A DNA stretch of 64,000 nt from Paenibacillus catalpae (GCF_900112695.1 NZ_FOMT01000001.1:1302001-1366000); one strand, 5' to 3'. Shown: positions 1 through 9,302, numbered from the stretch's first letter. A program made the numbers and translations. Notes: generated from the letters alone by a model not told the origin.

Positions 1-2401
1 CGGAGCTGGCTGCAGAAACGTTCCCCGCTGCATCCTTCGCCTTCACCGTGAAGCTGTACGCCGTGCTCGGCGACAGACCCGTTACATTAAACGAAGTTGC
101 ACCGGTAGTTGAACCGGCAAGGGTCCCGCCATTGTAAATCTCATAACCCGTCACTCCGACGTTGTCCGTCGAGGCGCTCCAAGACAGATTGACGCTGGTC
201 GACGTCTTCGCTGGAGACGTCAGTCCCGCAGGAGCGGCAGGAGCTTGCGTATCGCCGCCTCCGCCGCCGACCGCCATGTTCACATCACACGACTTATATT
301 GACCCGGTGCCGGATCGCCAAAAGTGTTGTTGCTGCACATAACTCCGTTCGTGTACGTGCCGTAATTATAACTGCCCGCAGCGCCGTAGCGAACTTCCTT
401 CGTGCCCGTGAAGCTGCACTGGTTGTTCTCGCCCGCGCACGGCACCCATACCGGCGTCGGAATCGAGCTTGTCGTGACGCTGATCGCGCTGCTCTGCGAA
501 GATGTGTTGCCGGAGGCGTCCTTCGCTCTCACCGTAAAGCTGTAAGCCGTATTCGAGGTCAGACCGCTCACCGTAAACGAAGTTGTCGTCGAACCTACTG
601 TCGATCCGGCTAGTACGCCGTCTTTGTAGACATCATAACCGGCAATGCCGATATTGTCTGTTGAAGCCGTCCAAGTCAGTGTAACGCTTGTATCGGTCTT
701 CGATGGGGACGTCAAATTCGTCGGCGTTGTTGGAGCCGTTGTATCCGGAGGTCCCGCGATAACCGTAATCGTCTGCTCCTTCACGCTGGCGCGGCCGCCG
801 TTATCCCAGACGCCGAGAATAACTTGATACGTGCCCGGCTTCTGGTACGTATACGTTGGGCTGGCAGTCGTAACAGGAAGACCTTCGCCGAGATCCCACA
901 GATTCTCAACGATTGTGCCGTTATCGGTCGACGTGTTCGTGAATGTCACGGATTGCCCAAGCTGCACAGTCAGAGGAGCCGTGAAGTTCGCGACCGGCTT
1001 CGGATCGCTGAAGCCTCTGCTTGTAAGCTGCGTGTTCGTGCCGTTGCCGCTGACCGTATTGTTGCTCCACTCCAGATTCGACGCGGAGGACGGATACTGA
1101 TCGATTGACGGACCGCCGTTGTTGGTGATCGTGTTGTTGATAAAGCTGAGGCGATCGGTTCCGCCAGCGGTCGTAATTTCAATCGCTTTGCGTCCGTTGT
1201 TTGTAATCGTATTGCTGTCGAACGTAATGTTTTGCGTATTGCCGTGAATGCGGATTGCGTTGCCGTCATAGCCCGGATAAGCTGCAGCCGGATTACCGGA
1301 GGCTCCGTTTTTGAACGTGTTTTTGTAGAAGTATTGGAACTGCTCCGTCTGTCCCGTGCCTTCGCCTTGCAGCTGCATCCCCCACATGACCATGTTCTGG
1401 ACCGTGTTGTAGTTCCAGAGCTGGTATCCGGTACCCGGTGACTGCTGCATGCCGACCTGTTGGCCGCCGTCAACGAGGTTGCCGGATGTGACGCCGTGGT
1501 CGACCATCACTTCGAGGCCCATGTTGCCCACCGTCGTGCTTGAGCCGACATAGTTGTTGCGGACCGCGATATACGCGGAACGCACCGTGCTGATCCAGTG
1601 GTCGACCGTATTGTTCTCGACCAGGGAATAATCGACGTTGGTATGTAGCTCAATGCCGAGACCTTCCATCTGCTGGCCGGTGCCTGTGACCGTATTACCA
1701 CGGACGACTGCATAAGGGCTGTCGTCATTAACGAAGATGCCGCCGCGTCCCGTATCCGCGACGTAGTTATTTTCGATCAGGGAATGATCCGAGCCCCAGC
1801 CTACGCGTACGCCGCCGCCCCAGTCCGAATTGACGCCAATGCTCGTGACCACGTTGTCTTTGATCGTCAGATTATCCGTGTTGATTCCATACAGCGCGAA
1901 CGGGCCGAAGCCGGACGACATGCCGAAATCTTTGACCTTGAGATTCAGCATTTTGTTGCCGCTGCCGTTCTCCGAGACAACCGCGGATTGCGGAACTGTG
2001 CTGTTGTTAGCGTCGAGCGTCATCGAGGACACTTCGGCGCCGGACAAGTTGTAGAGCGAGAAGAACGTATTTGCCGTTGTGGAATTGTATTCGATAATGG
2101 TGTTGTCCCGGCTTTGGCCCGTAATTTTGACGCCGGACTTGCCGCTCACCGTGCTGCCCAGGTAATACGTTCCGTTCGGGATAAATACGGTGTCGCCGCT
2201 CGAAGCCGCATTAACGGCAGCTTGGAAAGCCGCGCTGTCATCGCCCGTGTCGGTGCCGTTTGCACCGTAAGACGTAACGTTCAAAGATGCCGCATAGGCA
2301 GGCATTGCCGGTATGACGGGAAGCAGCAGGGCTGTCGTGCATAACAGACTGATGATTTTTTTGTTCGTCTTGGAAGTCCTTAGTGACTTCGCTAGTTTCA
2401 T
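1..2401 (-). CDS. Secreted right-handed beta-helix protein with PKD and FN3 domains (C-terminus beyond window)
   Basis: The reading frame starts at ATG 2401 and is open to the left edge (800 codons seen), so the C-terminus is missing. The first 35 residues are a signal peptide ending near AMPAYAA. A parallel beta-helix of the pectate-lyase type follows (about 36-465, many short N/G-rich strands such as NNTITNNGG), then a PKD domain (about 470-550), an FN3 domain (about 555-640), a Cys-rich module (about 648-708, beginning VPCAGENNQC) and a second FN3 at the edge. It is a tandem paralogue of the downstream-numbered beta-helix protein at 2597-5242. Probable role: surface or secreted polysaccharide lyase or hydrolase feeding the adjacent ABC importer. 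The substrate cannot be read from the sequence; pectin-like polymers are a guess from the fold and neighbours. Confidence 0.85.
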   Translation of the reverse strand, partial: MKLAKSLRTSKTNKKIISLLCTTALLLPVIPAMPAYAASLNVTSYGANGTDTGDDSAAFQAAVNAASSGDTVFIPNGTYYLGSTVSGKSGVKITGQSRDNTIIEYNSTTANTFFSLYNLSGAEVSSMTLDANNSTVPQSAVVSENGSGNKMLNLKVKDFGMSSGFGPFALYGINTDNLTIKDNVVTSIGVNSDWGGGVRVGWGSDHSLIENNYVADTGRGGIFVNDDSPYAVVRGNTVTGTGQQMEGLGIELHTNVDYSLVENNTVDHWISTVRSAYIAVRNNYVGSSTTVGNMGLEVMVDHGVTSGNLVDGGQQVGMQQSPGTGYQLWNYNTVQNMVMWGMQLQGEGTGQTEQFQYFYKNTFKNGASGNPAAAYPGYDGNAIRIHGNTQNITFDSNTITNNGRKAIEITTAGGTDRLSFINNTITNNGGPSIDQYPSSASNLEWSNNTVSGNGTNTQLTSRGFSDPKPVANFTAPLTVQLGQSVTFTNTSTDNGTIVENLWDLGEGLPVTTASPTYTYQKPGTYQVILGVWDNGGRASVKEQTITVIAGPPDTTAPTTPTNLTSPSKTDTSVTLTWTASTDNIGIAGYDVYKDGVLAGSTVGSTTTSFTVSGLTSNTAYSFTVRAKDASGNTSSQSSAISVTTSSIPTPVWVPCAGENNQCSFTGTKEVRYGAAGSYNYGTYTNGVMCSNNTFGDPAPGQYKSCDVNMAVGGGGGDTQAPAAPAGLTSPAKTSTSVNLSWSASTDNVGVTGYEIYNGGTLAGSTTGATSFNVTGLSPSTAYSFTVKAKDAAGNVSAASS

Positions 2402-2453
2402 GAGTTCACTCTCGCTTTCTTCATTGGAATAGTGGTATACATTCGATTCCGGC

Positions 2454-2501
2454 TTACCCGCAAAGAAGTTCCAATCTCTGGCGCTTGCTGGTATGTACCA
2501 T
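2454..2501 (-). other. Possible 15-codon leader ORF before the beta-helix gene
   Basis: On the minus strand GGAGGTGAGGC is followed by ATG and 14 sense codons (M V H T S K R Q R L E L L C G), then TAA, 52 bases before the ATG of the beta-helix gene. The Shine-Dalgarno match and 6-base spacing are better than those of the large gene itself (only AAGCGAGAG before its ATG). It could be a translated leader or a chance ORF; nothing else supports it. Confidence 0.25.
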
Positions 2502-2533
2502 GCCTCACCTCCCTTCAATAAATAACAAGGATG

Positions 2534-2564
2534 CAAGAGGCCGCTTGCATTGCACGGCCTCTTG
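2534..2564 (-). terminator. Hairpin after the second beta-helix gene
   Basis: Perfect 10-bp stem CAAGAGGCCG / CGGCCTCTTG with an 11-base loop, 33 bases beyond the stop codon at 2597. The following minus-strand tract is only T-rich (CATCCTTGTTATTTATT), so termination may be partial and let transcription continue into the first beta-helix gene. Confidence 0.55.
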
Positions 2565-2596
2565 CCCAACCGTCACTTAGCAATGGCTATCCGCCT

Positions 2597-5242
2597 TTAC
2601 TCGCCGCTTCCGTATACAATGCGTGCATTGCCCCAGTCCGCGTGATCCCAGTCGCTTCCGTTGCCGCCGCTTGTGACGACCAGCTTCAGCACCTGCGCAC
2701 CGCTGATGTCCAGATCAACAGCTGCGGTCTCTGATTCTGCGGTCATGACGCCGCTGTCGTAAGCAAGCTCCCCGTCGAGCCATACCTCGAAGGAGACCGA
2801 CCCGTTGCCGTACGTCTCATCATCCACCCCGACCTCAGCCTGGAAACGGCCGTATGCGCCGCTGACGGTGTAGACAATTTCCGAGGCGGCGTGCGTGCCC
2901 AGTCCTTTGGCGTATTCAACGCCGTTTAACGTAATCGGCTTGCCATCGGAGGATTTGTCACGCATGATGTTGCCCCAGCCGGCTGTTCCGATGTCCCAGG
3001 CATAATCACTCAAATACACGTCACCCGCGGGTGCGGCTTGAACGGCCGTGGCCGGATCGCTGGCTTCGGAAACGTTACCCGCTGCGTCCTTCGCCTTCAC
3101 CGCGAACGTATTGGACGTTCCCGGCAGCAAGCCCGTTGCTTCGAATGCCGTATCGGATGTTGTCCCGATCAGAATGCTGCCCCGATACACCTCATAGCCT
3201 GTAACTGCTTTATTGTCCGTCGATGCAGCCCAGCTGAGACTGACGCTTGTCGAGCCGCTTGCTTCAGCGGCCAGACCAGCCGGCTTGCTAGGCGGTTCAG
3301 CGTCTGGCGCCTCGGTTGTAACCGACAGGGTCGCACTAGGAGAGGATAAGTTGCCCGCAGCATCTCTGGCGCGGAGCGTAATCCCGTACGTCGTGAGCGG
3401 CGACAGCCCGGATACGAGATATGACGTTTCTCCCGGAGCAGTTGAACCTTCAAGTATTCCGTCTACGTACACCTCGTAGCTGACAACCCCGACGTTATCC
3501 GCTGCCCTGTTCCAGCTCAGAGCAATCGATTCATCGGTTTGGAGTGGCGAGACCAGACCGCTTGGAACCGACGGTGCCTGTGTATCCGGCTTGCCTGGAC
3601 GAACGATTACGATGCGTTCCTTGAGGCTCGCGCGTCCTTCGTTATCCCAGACAACCAGCGTTACCCGGTACGCGCCGAGCCGGTCGTACACATAGGTCGG
3701 CTGCGCGCTCGCGCTCGGCAGCCCTGCGCCGAAGTCCCACAGTTGATGCGAGATGGAGCCGTTGTCCTTCGATTTATTCACAAACGTGACCGGTTCGCCG
3801 AGGCGCACGAGAGTTGGCGCTTCGAAATCCGCAGTTGGCTTCGGATTAGTGAAGCCTCGTGACGACGGCTGCGTATTGCTGCTGTTGCGGAGCACGACAT
3901 TCCCTTTCCATTCCAGGTGTTCCGCGGCAGCCGGATACGGATCGACGGCGACACCTTTATTGCCCGTAATGATATTGTTCGTGAAGCTCAGCCGGTCAAC
4001 GCTTGCCGCTCCCGTGAACTCGATGCCTTTGCGCCCGTTGCCAGATATGACGTTGCTGTCGAACGTCAGGTTCTGCGAGCTGCCGTGAATGCGTACGCCA
4101 TTCCCGTCATATCCCGGATACGCCGCGGCAGGATTGCCCTCTTGCGTGTTAATGAAGCTGTTTTTGTAGAAATATTGAAACTGCTCGATTCGACCCGTGC
4201 CCTCGCCCTGCAGCTGCATTCCCCACATGACCATGTTTTTGACCATATTGTAGCCCCACAGCTGATGGCCCGTGCCCGGAGACTGTTGAATGCCGACCTG
4301 CTGGCCGCCGTCCACGATATTGTCTGTCGTCACCGCGTTGTCCGCCATGACCTCAAGGCCAATGCTGCCGACCCTTCCGTCTGTCGGCTTCACGATGTTG
4401 CGGCGAACCGCCACTGTGTCGGAACGAACCGCGCTGATCCAGAAGTCGACCTCGTTGTCTTCAATGATGGAGTTATCTACATTCGTGTGCAGCTCAATGG
4501 ACAAGCCGTGTTCCTTCAGTCCCGAGCCGGTTATTTTGTTGGAACGAATGACGGCACCCGGACTGTCATCGTTGACGAGAATACCGCCGCGGCCCGTATC
4601 CGCGATTACGTTGTTCTCGACCAGCACGTTTGAAGAACCCCAGCCTGCGCGAACAGCTGCTCCCCATATGGAAGCGGTTCCAATATTAGTGACAATGTTA
4701 TTCGTAATGCTGGCATGAGTCGAACCTACGACGTACAGCGCATGCGGACCAAAGCCCTCCGTCGCAATAAAGTTCTGAACCCTGAGATTTTTCATCTTGT
4801 TATTGCTGCCGCCTTCGGAGACGACGGCCGACATCGCGATCTGACTGTCGCCGGCATCCAGCGTCAAGTCCGATACCGTTGCGTTCGTCACGTTATGCAA
4901 GTAGAACATGTATGTATCCGCTTCGGAGGTGAATTGAATAATCGTTTTATCTCGCTTCTCGCCTCTAATGGAAACGTCAGCCTTGCCCATTACTGTGCCT
5001 GACAACTGATACGTGCCCTTCGGAATAAGAACGGTATCGCCTGCCGAAGCCGCATCAACGGCTGCTTGAATCGCTGCCCTGTCGTCCAGTCCGTCATGGC
5101 CGTTTGCGCCGTAATCTGCCGCCGAGATCATATTTCCTCCAGCTGGTGGTGCCGCGGCGGCTGCTCCCGGCAGCGGGCTTGCCGCGGACAACAGAACGAG
5201 CGACAGGAACAAGCCGGTCACCGTCCGTTTGGTTTTTATCAC
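2597..5242 (-). CDS. Secreted right-handed beta-helix protein with PKD, two FN3 and NPCBM domains
   Basis: 881 aa from a GTG start at 5242, chosen because AAGGAG lies 8 bases upstream and the signal peptide (TKRTVTGLFLSLVLLSAASP...) begins there; an ATG 32 codons upstream has no ribosome site and would bury the signal. Order: signal peptide 1-30, parallel beta-helix about 40-470, PKD 471-553, FN3 554-647, FN3 648-742, and a C-terminal NPCBM/NEW2-type carbohydrate-binding module 743-881 (GVEYAKGLGTHAASEIVY, DWDHADWGNARIV). The N-terminal halves of this protein and the one at 1-2401 align along their whole length, so they arose by tandem duplication, but the C-terminal binding modules differ. 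Likely an exported enzyme acting on a plant or microbial polysaccharide; catalytic residues are not identifiable by eye. Confidence 0.88.
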   Translation of the reverse strand: MIKTKRTVTGLFLSLVLLSAASPLPGAAAAAPPAGGNMISAADYGANGHDGLDDRAAIQAAVDAASAGDTVLIPKGTYQLSGTVMGKADVSIRGEKRDKTIIQFTSEADTYMFYLHNVTNATVSDLTLDAGDSQIAMSAVVSEGGSNNKMKNLRVQNFIATEGFGPHALYVVGSTHASITNNIVTNIGTASIWGAAVRAGWGSSNVLVENNVIADTGRGGILVNDDSPGAVIRSNKITGSGLKEHGLSIELHTNVDNSIIEDNEVDFWISAVRSDTVAVRRNIVKPTDGRVGSIGLEVMADNAVTTDNIVDGGQQVGIQQSPGTGHQLWGYNMVKNMVMWGMQLQGEGTGRIEQFQYFYKNSFINTQEGNPAAAYPGYDGNGVRIHGSSQNLTFDSNVISGNGRKGIEFTGAASVDRLSFTNNIITGNKGVAVDPYPAAAEHLEWKGNVVLRNSSNTQPSSRGFTNPKPTADFEAPTLVRLGEPVTFVNKSKDNGSISHQLWDFGAGLPSASAQPTYVYDRLGAYRVTLVVWDNEGRASLKERIVIVRPGKPDTQAPSVPSGLVSPLQTDESIALSWNRAADNVGVVSYEVYVDGILEGSTAPGETSYLVSGLSPLTTYGITLRARDAAGNLSSPSATLSVTTEAPDAEPPSKPAGLAAEASGSTSVSLSWAASTDNKAVTGYEVYRGSILIGTTSDTAFEATGLLPGTSNTFAVKAKDAAGNVSEASDPATAVQAAPAGDVYLSDYAWDIGTAGWGNIMRDKSSDGKPITLNGVEYAKGLGTHAASEIVYTVSGAYGRFQAEVGVDDETYGNGSVSFEVWLDGELAYDSGVMTAESETAAVDLDISGAQVLKLVVTSGGNGSDWDHADWGNARIVYGSGE

Positions 5243-5386
5243 TGTTATCTCTCCTTCGCACTTGGAATGGGAGCGGATCCGCTTCTTCCCTTCTCCGCTC
5301 CTCCATCGTCTACGATCCCTCCCGTCATGGAAACTGTTCATTTTTCGAATAGCAGCACTACGGGGCTATATTTCGCGTTAATTACT

Positions 5387-5416
5387 GTATTAATCGTTTT
5401 GTATAGAACTGTACAA
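5387..5416 (-). promoter_or_regulatory. Candidate promoter with GntR-like palindrome upstream of beta-helix gene
   Basis: Minus strand: TTGTAC, 18 bases, TAATAC, about 145 bases before the GTG start. The plus-strand segment 5399-5416, TTGTATAGAACTGTACAA, is an 18-bp palindrome with one mismatched pair, and it covers the -35 element. TTGTATA/TATACAA-type dyads are typical of GntR-family repressors; no GntR gene is in the window, so the regulator would be elsewhere. Confidence 0.4.
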
Positions 5417-5450
5417 AAACGCAAAAGTCCGCAGAATCTCTCTGCGGACT
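5412..5450 (-). terminator. Rho-independent terminator of the permease/binding-protein operon
   Basis: Stem AGTCCGCAGA / TCTGCGGACT (10 bp, 5-base loop, 5426-5450) followed on the minus strand by TTTGCGTTTTT. It lies 44 bases past the stop codon of the binding-protein gene at 5494 and separates it from the beta-helix genes. Confidence 0.8.
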
Positions 5451-5493
5451 AACGCTTTACGGTCTAATTCGGACCGCCCGGTTACTATTGTGC

Positions 5494-7182
5494 TTATTTC
5501 TTGAATGTCGAGGAATCATACGCTTTTTGCAGGATTTCCAGGTAACGTTCGAGCTTCAAATCTTGAAGGCCTTTCAGGTAATTGTCCCAATCCTTGTCGA
5601 GGCTCTTGTTCCCCGTGATGAATTGCAGCGCGTTCTCGTCAATGTAGGTTTTGATGTTCGTTTGGAGCATGGTAGCTTCGTCGACATCATTGGAATCCAG
5701 CCAGATCGCCCAAAGCGGGAACAATTCTTTTGGCTCATGCCCTTGGTAGAGCAGCGTTGCTTGATACAATCGACGCTCGTAATTCGCCGAATCGTAAATG
5801 TCCGTGCCTTGTACCCAGCTGTCGCGGTATTCTTTTGGCATATAGAAGTGAGCCATGCCGCTCCAGCCGGCGTTGCGCGGTGCTTCGCCTTCCGTCACGG
5901 GAATTGGAGCTACCATCGGCTTGACGCCTTCTCCGAGAGCAAGCTCGCCTTCCTTTGGATCTCTCCAGTCGATGCCCTTCATGCCGGAAGCGCCATTCGT
6001 TTGACCTTCATCCGTAAACATGTAGTCGACCAATTTAATGAGTGCGATTTGCTCTTCTTCACTTGCATTGCTTGTAATTGCAAACTTCGCGCCCGGAGAT
6101 ACGCCGCCGCCGTCATGTGTAGCGAGCGAGACTCCGCTTGGGCCTGCAAGCGGCGGAAGCGGGTTATAATCCTTCGAGTTTTTGTTGCCTTGGTCAATGT
6201 TCAGGAAGATAGCCGGGTGCATGCCTGCGCCTGCACCAAGAATTTGCGCATCGCCGTTTTCGCCGATTTTTTTGAACGCCTCGGCATTTTGTGTAAACGC
6301 GCCCGGATCAATCAATCCTTCGTCAAATAAGGATTTAATGTACGATAAGCCTTGTTTCCATTCGTCTGTTACTGCCGAAGAGCTGACTTTGCCGTCTTTC
6401 ATCATCAGATGGTTGCGGTCGTCGTCATAGACGAATGCGTTCATCAAGTAAGGAACAATGCGTACGCCGAAATCCTCGGTCGAACCGCTGAGCGGCACTT
6501 CGTCTTTCTTGCCATTGCCGTTTGGATCCTGGTTTTTGAAAGCTTCCAACACCTTTTTGAATTCATCGGTCGTTTTTGGAAGTGGCAGATTCAGCTTTTC
6601 CAACCAGGACGTGTTCAGCCACATTTTGTTCGGGTACGAGCAGTGGAAACATTGGGAATACGCAGGCAGCCCGTAGATATTGCCGTCCGGCGCTACGCTG
6701 AACGCTTTGAAATCCGCGTCGCTATCCAGCGCTGCTTTGATGTTTGGCGCCTGCTTGTCGATCAGGTCGTTCAGCGGAATAAGCACGCCTTGCTTGCCGT
6801 ACTTAATCAGGTCCGCTTGCGAGAATTGATCGATGTAGGCCGTCAGCATGTAGGCATCAGGAAAGTCGCCGCTGGCCAAGGAGATTTGGCGCTTTTCTTT
6901 TGCGCCATCTGAAGGAATCGCTTCGAAATTGAACTTGATGTTGAATTTCTCTTCCACGAATTTCGTAAATTTGTTCGTAGCCAGGTCGATGTTCGGCTCT
7001 TGGACCGCGAACAGCTTGATATCTACTGGCGCAGCAGGTTTGCTGTCGTTTGTCGACGCGGAATTGGCCGGTGTGTTCGTATTCGTCGCATTGTTGCTTG
7101 TGTTGTTTTTCGAGCAAGCCGACATGACGAAGCTGGCCATCAAGACCGTGACGAGCAGGATTACCATTCTCTGTTTTAACAC
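5494..7182 (-). CDS. ABC transporter substrate-binding lipoprotein (LplA/YtcQ type)
   Basis: 562 aa from GTG 7182 (GGGAG nine bases upstream; the track ORF extends 27 codons further without a ribosome site). Signal peptide VLKQRMVILLVTVLMASFVMSAC with lipobox MSAC gives a membrane-anchored lipoprotein. Then a Ser/Asn/Thr linker and the large two-lobe binding fold with KFVEEKFNIKFNFEAIP and the family's WRDPKEGE and SWVQGTDIYDSANYERRLYQAT stretches near the C-terminus. Last gene of a permease-permease-binding protein operon; gap to the permease 87 bases. Its length and order (LplB-LplC-LplA type) match importers of uronic-acid or rhamnogalacturonan-type oligosaccharides in Bacillus and Paenibacillus. 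The encoded relative at 9342 is a close paralogue. Confidence 0.88.
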   Translation of the reverse strand: MLKQRMVILLVTVLMASFVMSACSKNNTSNNATNTNTPANSASTNDSKPAAPVDIKLFAVQEPNIDLATNKFTKFVEEKFNIKFNFEAIPSDGAKEKRQISLASGDFPDAYMLTAYIDQFSQADLIKYGKQGVLIPLNDLIDKQAPNIKAALDSDADFKAFSVAPDGNIYGLPAYSQCFHCSYPNKMWLNTSWLEKLNLPLPKTTDEFKKVLEAFKNQDPNGNGKKDEVPLSGSTEDFGVRIVPYLMNAFVYDDDRNHLMMKDGKVSSSAVTDEWKQGLSYIKSLFDEGLIDPGAFTQNAEAFKKIGENGDAQILGAGAGMHPAIFLNIDQGNKNSKDYNPLPPLAGPSGVSLATHDGGGVSPGAKFAITSNASEEEQIALIKLVDYMFTDEGQTNGASGMKGIDWRDPKEGELALGEGVKPMVAPIPVTEGEAPRNAGWSGMAHFYMPKEYRDSWVQGTDIYDSANYERRLYQATLLYQGHEPKELFPLWAIWLDSNDVDEATMLQTNIKTYIDENALQFITGNKSLDKDWDNYLKGLQDLKLERYLEILQKAYDSSTFKK

Positions 7183-7269
7183 GTGCAATCGCTCCCTTTT
7201 TAATCGATTAGAGGTTTGAACTTCCTGATGCGCTTCGAGCGGCATCCCCCCTTTCCGTGTCATGCCGGA

Positions 7270-8178
7270 TCAGCCCTTGACGGATCCGACCAGCATCCCT
7301 TGGACGAAATATCGCTGGACAAACGGGTAGATGATGAGCACGGGCAGCGTTGCGACGACAATCAGCGAGTATTTCAAGAGCTCTGCCAGCTGCTGGCGTT
7401 CCACCTGCTTCAAGGCATCCATGTTGGAGCTGCCGCTGTTGTTTTGAATAATGATGCTGCGCAGTATCAGCTGCAGCGGGAATTTGTCGGCGGACTTCAA
7501 ATAAATCAACGCGTCGAAATAGGCATTCCATTGCCCTACCGCGTACATGATGATAAGAACGGCGATGATTGGCTTGGATAAAGACAGTACGACGCTGCGG
7601 ATGAAACGCAGATCGCTGCACCCGTCCATTTCACTTGCTTCCACGAGCTCTGCCGGAATGGATTGCTGGAAGAATGACCGTGCAATGATGACCTGCCAGA
7701 CCCAAACCGCGTTCGGGATAATAAGCGCCCATCTCGTGTCGATCAGGCCCAAGCTTTTCACGACCATATAGGTTGGAATCAATCCGCCGCTGAACAGCAT
7801 CGTGAACGTGATGATCATCATGATCATGTTTCTGCCATAGAAGGTCGTCCGCGAGAGCGGATACGCCAGCATGATCGTCAGCGAGACGCTGATTAGCGTG
7901 CCCGCCGCTGTGTAGAGGAGCGAGTTGCCGTAACCAGTCAGCACCTGCGGATTTTTGAACAATGATTCGTAGCCCCTCAGCGATATATCAACCGGCCACA
8001 GCCAGACCCGCCCCGCCGATACGGCGGAAGGGCTGCTGAACGAGCTGCTAAAGATATAGATCAGCGGGTAAAGCACGGCGACCAGCACGAGTGCAAGAAT
8101 GATGTAAATGATAGTCAAAAACACTTTATCGCCCGAAGATTCTCTGATTTTATTTCTTACTTTCGCTACATTAGCCAT
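7270..8178 (-). CDS. Carbohydrate ABC transporter permease (LplC/YtcP type)
   Basis: 302 aa, six predicted membrane segments (first at about 20-42), with the EAA-type loop ELVEASEMDGCSDLRFIRSVVLSLSKP at about 185-210 that contacts the ATPase. The C-terminal YPFVQRYFVQGMLVGSVKG ending is characteristic of this family. ATG 8178 follows AGAGGTG. It begins 16 bases beyond the stop of the partner permease, so the two are co-translated in practice. No ATPase gene accompanies the pair; such importers normally share the MsmX-type ATPase encoded elsewhere. Confidence 0.9.
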   Translation of the reverse strand: MANVAKVRNKIRESSGDKVFLTIIYIILALVLVAVLYPLIYIFSSSFSSPSAVSAGRVWLWPVDISLRGYESLFKNPQVLTGYGNSLLYTAAGTLISVSLTIMLAYPLSRTTFYGRNMIMMIITFTMLFSGGLIPTYMVVKSLGLIDTRWALIIPNAVWVWQVIIARSFFQQSIPAELVEASEMDGCSDLRFIRSVVLSLSKPIIAVLIIMYAVGQWNAYFDALIYLKSADKFPLQLILRSIIIQNNSGSSNMDALKQVERQQLAELLKYSLIVVATLPVLIIYPFVQRYFVQGMLVGSVKG

Positions 8179-8193
8179 GGAAACACCTCTTCA

Positions 8194-9117
8194 TTACCAG
8201 ATGCTGGATTTCAATAACCGACGTGCCATTGCGTTAACCGTGAATAACAAAATGAGATTGATGACCGAGTTGAACAATCCGACAGCCGTTGCGAAGCTGT
8301 AGTTTGCGTTCAGTAAGCCGATCTTGTACACGTATGTCGCAATAATCTCGGAGTTTGCGATATTCAATTGATTTTGGAGCAGGTACACTTTCTCAAAGCC
8401 GATCGCCATGACGTTCCCGACGTTTAGAATCAGAATGATTGAGATCGTCGGCAGAATACCCGGCAGGTCGACGTTCCAAATCTTCTGGAAACGTGAGGCG
8501 CCATCCACTTTCGCTGCTTCATATAACGTGGGGTCGACGCCGGAGAGTGCGGCCAAATAAATAACGGCGGAATAGCCGGCAGTCTGCCAAATGTCAGACC
8601 AGACGTAAATGGATGAGAACATGCCGGGGCTGCCGAGGAAATTGACGGAATCGAGTCCCAAATGATTCAGGAATACGTTCACAAATCCAAGCCTAGGCGC
8701 CAGGAAGAGCATGATGATCGACACCATGACGACCGTGGAGATGAAGTATGGTGCGAAAGAAACGAGCTGCACGAAGCGTTTGAACCTCTGCGCCCGCACT
8801 TCGTTCAGCATCAGCGCCAGCAGGATCGGTATCGGGAATCCGGCAAGCAGCAGATAGAAGCTGAGCGTAAGCGTGTTCTTTACAATTTTGCCGAACATCG
8901 GATTCTCAAAAAACATTCTGAAATTATCAAATCCGACCCACGGACTTCCCCAGATGCCTTTCGTGACGTAATAATCCTTGAAGGCCAGCACCGCGTTCAG
9001 CATCGGATAGTATTTGAAAATGATGAAGAACAAAAGCGGTGGTGCTACGACGAGATACAATTGCCAATGTCTAGCAAAACTCTTTCTTGCGCTGAGACGT
9101 TTGCCAGCGGCTTCCAA
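8194..9117 (-). CDS. Carbohydrate ABC transporter permease (LplB/YteP type)
   Basis: 307 aa beginning with TTG 9117, preceded by AGGAGGGG at seven bases. Six membrane segments; the first is WQLYLVVAPPLLFFIIFKYYPM. The family pattern FKDYYVTKGIWGSPWVGFDNF and the EAA loop LYEAAKVDGASRFQKIWNVDLPGI are present. First gene of the operon permease-permease-binding protein (9117 to 5494). A cre-like site sits 36 bases upstream, suggesting carbon catabolite control by CcpA. Confidence 0.9.
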   Translation of the reverse strand: MEAAGKRLSARKSFARHWQLYLVVAPPLLFFIIFKYYPMLNAVLAFKDYYVTKGIWGSPWVGFDNFRMFFENPMFGKIVKNTLTLSFYLLLAGFPIPILLALMLNEVRAQRFKRFVQLVSFAPYFISTVVMVSIIMLFLAPRLGFVNVFLNHLGLDSVNFLGSPGMFSSIYVWSDIWQTAGYSAVIYLAALSGVDPTLYEAAKVDGASRFQKIWNVDLPGILPTISIILILNVGNVMAIGFEKVYLLQNQLNIANSEIIATYVYKIGLLNANYSFATAVGLFNSVINLILLFTVNAMARRLLKSSIW

Positions 9118-9152
9118 AACAATCCCCTCCTAATAAATCGTGCCTTGATGTA

Positions 9153-9166
9153 TGAGAGCGCTTTCT
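9153..9166. promoter_or_regulatory. cre-like site (CcpA) upstream of permease operon
   Basis: TGAGAGCGCTTTCT matches 12 of 14 positions of the idealised TGAAAGCGCTTTCA. It lies between the likely promoter and the TTG start of the LplB-type permease, where CcpA binding would block transcription in the presence of preferred sugars. Confidence 0.55.
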
Positions 9167-9302
9167 ACAGGACGATCATAGGGGATTTTACGGTCTTCGG
9201 GGTAGGTACAATTGCATCTTTCTGCGTACAAATCTCCCGAAAATAGAGGGACAATTGCGTATCACACGGCCATTTGGTCCCTACAGCACCGTGCATCCAC
9301 AC

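Noticed and set aside
3917..4633. 238-codon plus-strand ORF inside the second beta-helix gene
   Set aside because: Antisense to a gene with a signal peptide, clear domains and a good ribosome site; composition is an opposite-strand shadow with many Arg/His/Val and no start context.
5488..6330. 280-codon plus-strand ORF opposite the binding-protein gene
   Set aside because: Shadow of a well-supported ABC binding protein; no ribosome site or recognisable domain.
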